Assembly (NCBI GenBank): GCA_964035775.1
Contig: OZ038317.1
Location: 11,608,477 to 11,672,476, forward strand
Reading direction: 5' to 3'
Origin: Osedax frankpressi
Taxonomy: Eukaryota; Annelida; Polychaeta; Sabellida; Siboglinidae
Length of the DNA stretch: 64,000 nt
Each line of letters opens with the position of its first letter. Within the stretch, counting starts at the first letter, position 1. Shown here piece after piece: positions 1-11,700 of this stretch. The notes beneath the pieces were generated by a model. It was not told the DNA's origin and ran no database searches. It saw only the letters and a list, made by a program, of their open reading frames with translations. Made by a program: the position numbers and the translations under genes.

Positions 1-1376
1 TGGTCAAAGGTAAGATTTAGAAGATGATGGTAGAAATAATGAAAAAATGAGAAGAAGAATTAAATAGAGTTGCATGAATGTTAAGTAGTTTGAAATCGTC
101 AAAGTATATGCATGTAGAAGAGGATAATTCTGAAAATATATTGTTCTAAGAAAACATAGTATTCATAAAAAATGAAATATACATAAAAGATATATTTCTG
201 AAAAGTCTTGGAGCTACCGGTTCAAGAGAAAAGTTTCAATGAATATTAGAATAGATAGCATAATGATCTGTAATAAGGGATACAACAATGTTGAGTGTAA
301 AGTCATAATGATGAGATCAATCCTATCGCCACTAATATTTGTAGGAAATATGTTGAATAATAGAAAATTCTGAAATGGGATCAACAAAGTTCTACGAGTA
401 TTTATAATTTGTTTTTAACTTTAATTTCGTTTTCAATTATTATTCAATTAGTTTTACTATTACTGTTATGAATAGAATACTCACAATATAATTCATAACA
501 ACTAGAGAACATGTTACATGTGGTATGAATTAGGAATATTTACAATCGAAATCAGCTAAAGATTAATCATTTGAAGTGATTGAACAACGGAGTGATGTGA
601 TTCGGTGAATTTATTAAAATTTATTAAAAACACATCAGATTAAGAGATAACTTGGATGCCTGAAAGTTCACTGGACATCGTCCAATTTTCAAATTTACAG
701 TGCCAAGAAAAGGGTAAATGTATAATGAGTTAAAGGAAGAGTTTATAAAGTGAATTAAATAGAATATCTGCAATACACGGAGAAAGGAGATATATATTAA
801 CATCATGAGGGTAGAATGTAAATTAGCGTTAAAATGCATGTTAAGTTTGATAGAGTACGGTTTTTGGTAAATTTACAATCTCGAAAAATGATTTATTAAT
901 CATCTCGTGAATAAACACCGGCAGGAAAGACGAGAGATTGATTAAATCATAGAAATCCGTTAATAATTGTTGAGCTGTTAATGCCGAGATTTTATTAGGA
1001 AGTGAATAAGTTAATCATAGATAGATTAGTGATCACATTTAGCATGAAATGCGATGTAACTACAACATTACATCGCATTGTGTTGTATCCACAACACGAA
1101 TCACTACAGGTTTACGGATAAATTTAAACGACTCCGATGCAAAGAGATTGACCATATTTCGTAGAGAGATAATACTGAGATATTGTGTACCATGTACAGC
1201 ATATCTCGCATCTATTCTCTTACCCCTCCTTTTCGTATTTACAAGGTTCTACTCCTCCCCATTTCGTAGAGAGCGAGGCGATGACTCATTCTTAACTCCA
1301 CCCTCGCGGATTAAAATATCCTCTCCCCACTAAATAATAATATAAGGAGGTACCTAACCCGGCGCCGAACTCGTAG
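1..1376. other. unassigned region upstream of the first recognised PIGT exon
   Basis: No exon could be assigned here. All frames are broken in the first 1 kb. A 94-codon open frame at 1049-1333 contains a hydrophobic stretch (residues about 50-66, ASILLPLLFVF) that could belong to a signal peptide, but it lacks the conserved PIG-T N-terminal motif (EELxxxPLPxG), so I do not call it. The missing PIGT start exons (about 60-70 residues) are either here in diverged form or left of the window. Confidence 0.4.
1048..1079. repeat. perfect 12-bp inverted repeat (hairpin)
   Basis: Arms AATGCGATGTAA (1048-1059) and TTACATCGCATT (1068-1079) are perfect reverse complements around an 8-base loop. Function unknown. 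Confidence 0.7.
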
Positions 1377-4300
1377 ATTACGAGGAGTTTCCGCGTGCCA
1401 TCGGCGAATTGATAGCCGCCTATTCAATCGGAGAACTGCATCTCAGCCTAACGCAGGGCCTGTGGCGACATCGACGCTGGGGTTATGCGGTCGGAGGTCA
1501 CCGGGGCGCGGACGACTCGGCACCACCCCCCGGGGCCCAGCTCTCAGTCTGGTTCAAACCGGGCACAAATGGGTTTGCTTCCTCATTGAATATTCGTGAA
1601 TAGATGAATCTAAATTTACTCCATCACTTACAATCAATGAAATGTTTAAGTAATTTTGTTTTATATCTATATATATTTACTTTTCTGTACTTATATAAAT
1701 TTCTCTGGTCTTTTATTTATCTATTTATCTTTTATTTATCTGCATCTATTTATATGGACAATGGATATTCAAGTATTTAAAAAAAAAAATCATAGAATAT
1801 TCATTATAAGTATAGACAAATAATTAAATTCTTGCAAATAGTTAATATAATTAACGTAAATCCAAATATTTCTATTCTATATTACCGAAATTATAATTAC
1901 TGGCTTAATTATATTACTGATTTTTCAATATATGAACATTTTATTTAAATTCTATGCATTTAAATTGCATGCATATTGATTAGATATCCTATCTTAAGCA
2001 GTTAGAATGATTGGATGGCGAAGAAATCCACCGTCCAATCAGATTTCGCCTCAGGACATTTTTAGCCCCTCTATTGTCCCCATTAGCACGAGAGAGTTAT
2101 GGAGAGGCCTAGTCGGAGCATTATCCGGTATTTTTTGCGCCACCTTCAATTTCATGGACGAGACATTTGTGGTATCGCCCAAGTTCTCTCTGAAGCCCGA
2201 CGGTCGGTTGAATTCATATTAATAAGATTGTAATATTGAATCATGTTTATTATTGTGTATGCCAAACTTGAATGTATGAAGCTCTTATATTCAACTCTAT
2301 TCCCGTTTTACTATATCTCTAACTCTAATTATTAACTCTTTGATCTGGTAGTCATATTCATTAAAACACATCTCCCTCACAAACACAGCTCTCTCACCCT
2401 CTCTAACACAGCTCTCTCATCCTCTCAAATAGAGCTCTCTCAATATAAAAATTCTTCTCTCAAATTAAGATCATTAACTTAAGAATTTCAAATAAAACCT
2501 TATTTCTCAATAATACTACCAATAGACATAATATTACACATTATAACTCAACTTTTCTTAACTTAACTTAACTTATTTTATCATAACTTAACTTAGCTTA
2601 ACTTAACTAATTTTTTTTAATATTGTCATTGTTAAATTTCTTAAGATTGCAATTTGTATGGTATTTTTACTTTGATTGACAGGTGCATCCCCACCCCTCT
2701 ATGCTGATCGTCCGCACCTCTATCTGATGTATGCCGCGCTGCCACACGAAATCGTTTGTACCGAGAATCTGACACCCTGGAGCAAACTACTGCCCTGCGG
2801 TCTCAAGGTTAATAAAAGGGCCAGATAATAGAATGTGAGAAATTAAATCCCCTTTATGGAAAATATCCTTATGTGAAAATAAAGCCAATTTTCTCCAATA
2901 GAGTGGAATCGCAGCTCTGCTCAATAACAAGAAGCTCTATAACTCTGCCTACCATTCACTGCAGATGAACATTAGACCATTGTGTAGGGTTTGTCTTAAT
3001 TTATACTATTTTACATTCACTTTTATTATCATACATTTTGCCAATTTTAAACTCACCTTTTCAAAGGTTACTCATATTTCTTTTCTTTTTTCTACAAAAT
3101 TAAAACTATTTCTCATCTAAAAATCTTCAGCATATATACTATATAAATAATAATATATAATATCGTGTAATATTAAAAATATCTTTTAATTTAATGTATA
3201 CAATTAATTATTACTATTAATTACTTTGTATCTTGTATTTAGTAATCTTATTAAGTATATTTCATTTGGTAATTTTAATTTTTTTATATATTAATTAATA
3301 GCAAAAAACCATTTGTGTAAATGCCCCTTTAAATGTTAACCAAATAATATTGAATTTAGTTATTTTTAATTATTGATTTAAAAATATTAATAACAAATTA
3401 TAAGTATATGCGTAATTTTTATAATTAAATATAATTAAAATTATTTATAATATAAATAGATAAAGTAAATATAAATATATATTTATATACTATTATTTTA
3501 ATCCATCTGTTATTATTCTACAAGGACAAACAATGTACATCGCTGACGACTGAGTTAATATTATCTTTAACATCTGTTCTTGACCCTTCTCTCATCAGCA
3601 GAACCAGTAAAGGTTTCAGCTATTATTAAAATTATATCCGCAAATAAGTTTGTTTGGATATTATTAATACAAATTTAATTACTGCTCTCATATATGAAAT
3701 ATTCGTTGGATATGTATTTATATGTATTTAGTAAATACTATTTGCATTGCTAATGATTACTTTAATTATCATTGAATTAACTATTAATGGAGTATTTCGT
3801 TGATTTCAGATTGGTCGTTCAAGAAATTATTTAATCGCGTGATTCCATCGACCTGCCACGTTGCCTCGCAGACTCAATTACTCGTGGATATCCGCAATGT
3901 ACGATTCGTTAATCGCGTAATAAATATCATTCGTTCGCATTGAACCCTATTCCATTACAAGATTGTTTATTCATCACAAATTTTATTTATCGTATTATAT
4001 TGAATTTCTCATATTTTCACCATATCATTTCTTCTGCCCTATAACCTTGCAATTTATTTACCATGTCATTAATTTATTGTTAGCGAACTGTCAACCGGTT
4101 GTTAGCGAATACCAAACCCATTGGTCTATTGTTGCCCGCAGGCGAGCTTGGATCCCCCGACCGCGTTGCGACGGGACGGGTACTCCGTTTACGACCTTTC
4201 ACGGACGTCCGAAAACGGCGCATCCGTAAGTTTTCGTGGCTCCGTCGGTTTCAACTTGGTTGTGCGGTACCGCGACGGTAGGTGGCGTTACGACGCTCCA

Positions 4301-7300
4301 GATCCGCGGCTGCACGTCTCCAGATTCCAGACAGGTTGGTGCACGTCTCCAGATTCCAGACAGGTTGGTGCACGGGTAACCGGACCCCGGCCGGGACTTC
4401 AAAAAATCTCGATTTACGCCGATAGTCGATTGACCCGCAATCGAATAATAATGAGAAGCATTTTGAACATTTCTTGGCTGGTAAAATTTCCTCGGAGTTC
4501 TGTTCATTTGCTGCAGTATGCAGTCGTGCAATTGTCTCGAGGCCAACGTCGATTATATTATCGAGTTGATTATCGAATACATATCACCGAAGCGGTGAAT
4601 GTTATATTCCGGTTCCTCTTTCAAACTTTGACTCCTGTATTGCAGCGATTACTTAATACTACCATTTGTGACTATATATTTTTAAGGTCAAGGTCGTCAA
4701 AACGGAGGAGTTGTAGCACTATTGCATAATACTGGAAAATCGTCGCTGTCCGTCGTATACTTGGATGTTAGTGCAAATTGCGAGGAATGAGGGGAATGTA
4801 AAACTTTTGTGGAATGTAAAACTTTTGTGGAATATGAGGAATGCAATAACAGTAGAGAATGTGTGGAATGCAAAACTTGTGGGGAATGTGTGGAATATTT
4901 GGAATGTGGGGAATGCAAGGATTGTATGAAATGTGGAGAATGTGGAAAATATCATTGGAAACCCGAGCAACTGGCATAAGTGGTTTGGGATCATTTGAAC
5001 TCCTTGCTCCTAGCTCTCCACGTCTTAGTTTTACAATTAATCGCAGTTGTTTACGCTAACTTCAAGGTAAAACACAATTGCTTGCGAGGTGTGATCTATT
5101 CACTAAATAACCCGCGATTATTCATTAAAGTCTGCTCGTTGCATTTCGTTAGTGAAGTTTCCGGCGATAACTTTAATCGCTTTATCTCGACCCTACGTTT
5201 TTCACGTACCCGTAACGCCGTCGCCACCGCCGTTCAGGTATTGCCGTGGTTCTTGCGGGTCTACCTTCACACGCTGAGGTTGGAGAGTTTCAAATGCGAC
5301 CAGCAAGGGGATGCCATTGGGGACACGAGCAAACGAGGCACTCCCTTGTCTCCACGTTAGTCGCTCTCTGGCAACTGCTGTCTATTCCATCCGTTTATGT
5401 TCGTCTCCTATTTCCTATACTGTCGGATCATAATCCAAGCTATATTTATTTTTATCATAATACAAATATTTATTAATTTATTTTCAATGTTTTAATTATA
5501 TCAATTTAAACAAATTTAAGCAAACTGAATTGTGAATAATAATTTTATATAATAAACCATTTTTTGAAACTATATTTTGAATAAAATTAAACGCTTAGAT
5601 AATCATCACGTTACGCTTTAATAGTCAATAACCACACTCTCAGTAAAAACGCACTACGTCGCCGGTAAAGACAGACAGTTGCCCTACCACATTGAATTGT
5701 TACTAAGTCTTCCACCAAACAGCATTACCAGATTATCCTATGAATTCTCCCCTGCACTACTGAAATGGTTTAAAGGCAATATTCTACAGAATATTCTATT
5801 TTATGGAAAATATATTATTTCGCTAAATTCAAAATTGGATTCACTTTAATTTGAGTATCTTTCTACATGTACCAGCTGGTTTCTACCTATTGGTTTATAC
5901 TACCCACCTTCCCTAACTACTCCCGCAAACACGAGACGATGTTCCATTTATTGTATTCCTTTAAGTAGGTTCTAATGACATCCCAACTCGTTTACTTCCC
6001 TCCGCCGATACTTTACGCATTCCCAGCCTCTCGCAAACCTCATCTCTCCCGCAAACAATAGCTATTGTCGTGTTAAATGCCTACTCACTAATATTTGTCC
6101 CAACTATACCGCACGCTCTACATAGCTCCGCCCGCATGCACTTAGCCCTGCACTTAGCACGCATATCTATACCTCAGTCCCACACCTATGTCTGGCTCCG
6201 CCCACAGGTTTGAATACCCTCCAGATGCTAACCACGGTTTCTATGCAAACTCTGCGATCGTATCTGTGTTCATTGAAAACGAAGCCGATCAAGTCAACAA
6301 TACAACGTTAATTTTCTGCCTGATCTTACTTAATTACCAGTCTAATCTTACTTAATTACCAGTCTGATCTTACTTAATTACTACCATAATCATTACTCAA
6401 TTACCAGCCTGATCTTACTTAATTACTACCCTAATCAATACATAATTTATACACTAATCAATACTCAATTACTACCCTAATCAACACTCAATTACTCTAA
6501 CTTAATTATAAAGAAACATTTTTCAACATCTTCAGACCTATTTTTCTGAAAACAAATCTAATGAAATTTAAAATGAAGATAATTTAATATTACAAAATTA
6601 AAATTATATAATAAAAAAATTAAAATTTTAATTTTATAAAAAACATATCTATTAAGATATGTGTTTAACATTTATAAACACATATCTTATATATACTTTC
6701 ATATAAAATACCGATACCTTTATATACAATTCTTTTATTATATATACTATAATATATAATTTTTTATTAGTTAAATTATTATATTATTTTTATTTCGAAA
6801 TATGGTTAAATAATTTACTATTTTCATAATAATAATACTAATATTTATTTGAATTATTTTAATGTTTATTTATTTATTAAAAACAACTTAACCATTTTCG
6901 TTTATAAAAAATAGTCCTTATTTTCAATAAAATAAATCTTTAAGAAGATAATAAATTATTTTTAAACTATTTTTTAACTGTAATAAATACAATTTTTTAG
7001 AATATGTTATTAGCAATTATTCAACCTCAGTAAAGATAAATATACATAGCTAATATTAAATAATTTTTTAATGATGAATACTAAATATACGTTTAAAAAT
7101 GCATTAATACATACAAAAAAGTTCTAATATCCTAAAGTAGATATGAACAAATTTTCTTTGAGAAAATTTAAATAATTTGTAAATGTATTGCTCTCAATAT
7201 CTATCCTAACTTATACTATATTAACTTTAATGTATTACTTTAAAAAACACTAAAGCTAATGTTAATCAACAATAAACAATTGACATCTATATTTCTAGCT

Positions 7301-8484
7301 GTATTATTTAATTTTTTTTACAAATTTATTAATTTATTTAAATATCACTGGAATTTTTTTTAGTTTCAATGCATTTAATTTAGTTATTTGTTTACTATAA
7401 ATATTACTATATACTATTTAAATGTTTTTAGCATAAATATAAGTTGTATATAATAAATATTAGTAGTTTTTAAGTAATTATCATTTTTATGTCATGAAAA
7501 AAATATAATTTAAAAAATAATAAAATATACAGCAACTTATATTTATCATTACATTTGATAATTTTATACAAAAATATATATAAAGTTTATATATATTTTT
7601 TAAATTGCCTTTATATAAAACATATATAATTTTAAAAATAAATAATAAATTTATATTTATAGTTTTTGTGTTTTTTTTTAATATTTATAATTTGTTGTTT
7701 TGCGGTTTATAAAAAAACTGATATTTATTTGAAAAACTATTGTTGATATAAAGGCAAGGGGTTAATAGTCGTTATTTTCAGCCGAAATGCATAGAAATTT
7801 ACAATAAGTTTTATATTGAATTGATTTGATATTGATTGTAATTAAAATTCATATAATTTAATAACTTTTAATTATACACCGATTTCAGTTGATGTGAATA
7901 CCCTTAATATAAGTGTACATTTACTTTAGTTATTTGAGATTACTGTACTTTAAAAAAACTTGTACTGTACTTGTACGCATTCTAACCATATATTATTAAA
8001 TACCGGACTTGTGTTGAAATCATTTTACCCAATCAAGTACTCTCTTCATTATCTCTACACTCGAATCGCTTAGTGGCAGGTTTGTGAGGATCAGTACAGA
8101 ACCACTACTAGTCTCCCTGCCCACTCCGGACTTCTCAATGCCATACAATGTGATCTGCTTAACCTGTACAGTCATTGCTATTGCATTCGGAAGCATCTAC
8201 AATCTCTCGACTAGAAACTTCATAAAAAAGGTAGTTTTTTTAATAAGACTTATTTAAAATAAATAAATCATTATTCACGAGTTCAATACTCAATTAAGAC
8301 ATTTCTAACTCAATTTCACATATTCAAATAGAAAAAAGATAAAAATGGAATCATAAAAAAGTTGAAATTAAAATGTGCCTCCTTATTTGGATATAAAACT
8401 TCAGATTCTTTAGAAACAACAGATAGTAAAAAAGAAGAAATGAGTCTATCTAAACCAACCAAAGATAATAAGAAAGATGATTAA
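1377..8484 (+). CDS. PIGT: GPI transamidase component PIG-T (multi-exon, 5' end missing)
   Basis: PIG-T is a subunit of the ER-membrane GPI transamidase, which cleaves proteins and attaches the GPI anchor. Recognised exons: 1377-1572, 2087-2202, 2683-2807, 2902-2988, 3525-3612, 3810-3898, 4142-4334, 4687-4766, 5238-5355, 5644-5767, 6208-6306, 8080-8230 and 8332-8484. All junctions are GT-AG and all phases agree. Family motifs in order: [82 protein letters not shown], and the near-invariant [25 protein letters not shown] that runs into the membrane segment. These exons give 539 residues; the human protein has about 578. The signal peptide and first ~65 residues were not found. The protein ends in KKDD, a KKXX di-lysine ER-retrieval signal. 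The gene converges on PGD. Its exons are GC-rich except the last. Confidence 0.95.
2390..2615. repeat. short tandem repeats in a PIGT intron (CTCTCTCA-type, then AACTT-type)
   Basis: At 2390-2450 an ACACAGCTCTCTCA-like unit recurs three to four times. At 2545-2615 the pentamer CTTAA recurs about ten times. Both lie in the intron between the exons ending at 2202 and starting at 2683. Confidence 0.7.
4306..4363 (+). repeat. 29-bp tandem duplication spanning a PIGT 5' splice site
   Basis: The 29-bp unit occurs twice in perfect tandem (4306-4334 and 4335-4363). Each ends in the exon end GACAG followed by the donor GTTGGT, so two identical donors lie 29 bp apart. Using the first (after 4334) keeps the frame into the exon at 4687; using the second would shift it. 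Confidence 0.8.
4780..4960. repeat. GGAAT-rich minisatellite in a PIGT intron
   Basis: Imperfect tandem units built on GTGGAATGTAAAACTTTT and GGAATGTGTGGAATG follow the exon that ends at 4766. Short open frames here in both directions are by-products of the repeat. Confidence 0.65.
6310..6500. repeat. about 22-bp tandem repeat (ATCTTACTTAATTACCAGTC)
   Basis: Units containing TTACTTAATTAC and later ATCAATACTCAATTAC recur about eight times with decay. The repeat lies in the 1.77-kb PIGT intron, just after the exon that ends at 6306. The rest of that intron (6500-8079) is AT-rich with nothing recognisable. Confidence 0.65.
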
Positions 8485-8575
8485 TGATCAACTATTATAT
8501 TTCTAGTTTTTTTAATTGTTTTCTATTTCTTCATTCTATATCATGTTAATGCATATTATTTATATTTATAACTCA

Positions 8576-8581
8576 AAATAA
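8576..8581 (+). terminator. candidate poly(A) signal for PIGT
   Basis: AATAAA lies 92 bases past the PIGT stop, in the short interval between the convergent PIGT and PGD genes. Confidence 0.4.
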
Positions 8582-8771
8582 AAAGAATATTATAACAATA
8601 TTTAATTTATAACATCACATGCTTTGAAATTTAACAATAACAATAATACAGTTATTAACGGTATCTAGAATTGCATAACTGGTACATAACATACATAATC
8701 CTATTCGAATGTATTGTGTTTATAACGTGCTAAGTTATTCTGTGCGTCGAGTAGAAATACTCAATTTATCA

Positions 8772-11700
8772 TCAGACTTGATACGTGGAAGATGAAACTT
8801 GACCACCGTGTCCAGTCCAATTAGTATGCTGGTAGTGTCCTGGCTTGGAGAGAAGTTCATAAGTGTGAGCTCCAAAGTAATCCCGCTGAGCCTGTAAATT
8901 TTATTCGCAATTGCAATTAATATAATAAAGTAAACGACAAAAACATTTTCTATTCGTAAATGTTGTCTTGAGGACGTCTAATGGAATATTAGTGGCCCAT
9001 CGACTAGGCATAAAGTGACCTATTGACCTCAACTGTAAAGAGACTGACCTGTAGAAGGTTGGCGGGAAGCACTGCATTCCTATATCCGTCGTAGAATGCC
9101 AGAGCTGCACTAAAACAAGGTGTGGGGACCCCTAGATGTACGGCAGTAGCGACCACTTTACGCCAGGAATTCTATGGATGGTAACGGTTGGTAGCGAGTA
9201 AAATCATAGGGAATAGATAGTCGATTCAAGGAAATGAAGAATAGGGAGTTAGAATAAGGAGTTTTAGATCAATATTGCAAGTAGTTCAATGATATAGAGT
9301 CGGATTACAGAGAGGTTTAGTGGGAATTTTTACCTTTAAATTTTTTTACATGAAAGTAAGATGAGAACACGATAAAGTAGAATTTACAAGACCAACAATT
9401 ATGAAATTATTTTATAACAATAAATATGTATTTAGCGATATTCATAATTGAATTCAATGAATTCAATGTATAATGCATATATATTAATATTATCACAAGT
9501 AAAAAACTTAAAAATACCAAACTAAGACTTGACAAGACAATCATTAATGTAGTAATAATAATAATCTTCCAACAATCATTGAGATATAATTGTGGGGAGA
9601 AACTTATCATCAAAGCTATACAAAACTACTACCTGCAAAACAATAATAAGATATCAATAATCTTTTAGTATTATATGTGATAAGTATTCCGTAACAAATA
9701 TTTAAAAACTAATAATAATTTTAAAATTTATATATATTAATAATTAAACACTCAAAGGAATAAAAATGTGTAAACACGTACAGCTGGTGTTCATGGAATC
9801 TAGTTTTAAAGAAGCATTTGTAAAATAATGCATATGTCAGCAAGTAATATTACATGCGTTATTAGTTATTAATTACAATAATTCTAATGAATTAATAATT
9901 AATAAGCTGAACCTGTGCGTCGTGGATTGCATTTTCAAAGAATTTGTCCATTAATAAGTTTTGCAGGTTTTCATCTTTCTCGAACGCATCTTTAATGTTG
10001 CCCAGGAAGGCGCTGCGATAAAGGACAGATGTTAGAAGACTTAATTTCAATATTTAATAAAGCGAATATAAAAACAACATACATATAATTATTGTGGTTG
10101 CATAGACCATGCTTTATTTCTGTATAATCAGCATCGTGATAGAATCACATAGATTACAAAATGAATCCTCTTCCTGACCCTTTATTTATCTATTTGTTTT
10201 CCCACTCAAACTGCAGCATCACGTGAACACTAGTTTCATCTTACCACCAATCTCCACTCGCTTTCTTATAATGTTCTCACCTTAACTGACGGCTCACCAC
10301 TACCTCCCTCGAGGGGTAAGGCTCACCACTATCCTACACATCCTATACACTCACTACCCTCCTGTCATCTCTTTATCAACAACACTTAAACTAACCTCCT
10401 AACATCACCTCTATCAACTGCCCTTACACTAATTTCTTGCCATCTCCTCTATCGACTATAATCAAACTAACCTCCTAATTATACAGCCTCCCCTCCACAT
10501 CAAAGCAGTACTTCCCATGTTAAGTTTCCAGCCAAATGATTTAGCCGCTTCCCTGAGCAACATGAAGCCCTGAGCATAGGATATGATCTTGGAGGCATAA
10601 AGAGCCTGTTGTGGGGTGTGGCGTGTTATTGAGCGGGGTATATTCGAGGTGTGTTAGCTTTTAAAACCTAACCTCTTTTATTTGACCAATGAACTCTTTC
10701 GCATCACCCTTGTATGTCGTAATAGCTGGACCTTTTAGAGTCTTTGATGCTGTCACCCTCTCGTCTATAGATTCGAAAAATATGTCTTTGACATTTTATA
10801 TTAAATAAGAACAATTTGAAAATTACAAATTAAATTACAAATTAAAAACAATTTAAATAAATTCAAAATAAATTTCGAAATTAAAAATTTTCTTCTAAAT
10901 TAATTTTATTTAACTTTCAATTTTAAATTAAAATATATTTTCTTTATAATGAAAATATTAATATTAATGATTTTCTCATTTTCTGTAACAACTTTTATGA
11001 AGTCATATAATTTTATAATGTAAACTATTCCTCAGAAAATGTTATGAAACCTTTCAAGGCAGAGAGACAACGGGCATACACTGCCTCTCCTATTAAAGTC
11101 AACGGCGTACCAAACTCCAGACTAGATATTGCAGTCCATTTACCAGTTCCTTTCTAAATGGGTTCAAGGAATGGTACAGTTAATATCTCTACTAGTATAA
11201 GGACCCAAGATCAAATAAGAAAAAAAGAGGTATAATATATAATGCAAACAATGAAATTACCGGGACGATTACTTTTATTTTTATATGTAAAATAATTATT
11301 TGTTTTATATAATTTGTTAAAATTTTAAATTAGAAATCATAATAAAAACGCCTAAAAAGGTGTTTTATAAAAGCTTATTATTTGTCAATCTCAAGAAATG
11401 TATCAGATTTCTCATTATAAAAACATGTAATATATATTTAAATAATAGTAATAGAATTTATTTACAAAATTTAATTAGGTTTTTTGTAAATTAAAGAATG
11501 TGCTTTCGTTCCCATTAACAACTACAAATGTCAAAGGTTATGATTGCCACTTATTTTTTTGTTTACATGATCAGTTTTTATCGTCAAATTTCAATTCACC
11601 TGTCACTCATATTGTTTATAATTCTTTTTATTTCAATTTTTTATTTTATAATTATTAAAAAACAAGAAAATACATTATACATTATATATAATATTATATA

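Noticed and set aside
1-1376. Possible degraded retroelement or the PIGT signal-peptide exon at 1049-1333
   Set aside because: No reverse-transcriptase or other element motif is visible, and the frame lacks the conserved PIG-T N-terminal motif.
4121-4729. 202-codon single-exon frame on the + strand
   Set aside because: Only its middle part is real (the PIGT exon at 4142-4334); the rest reads into the intron.
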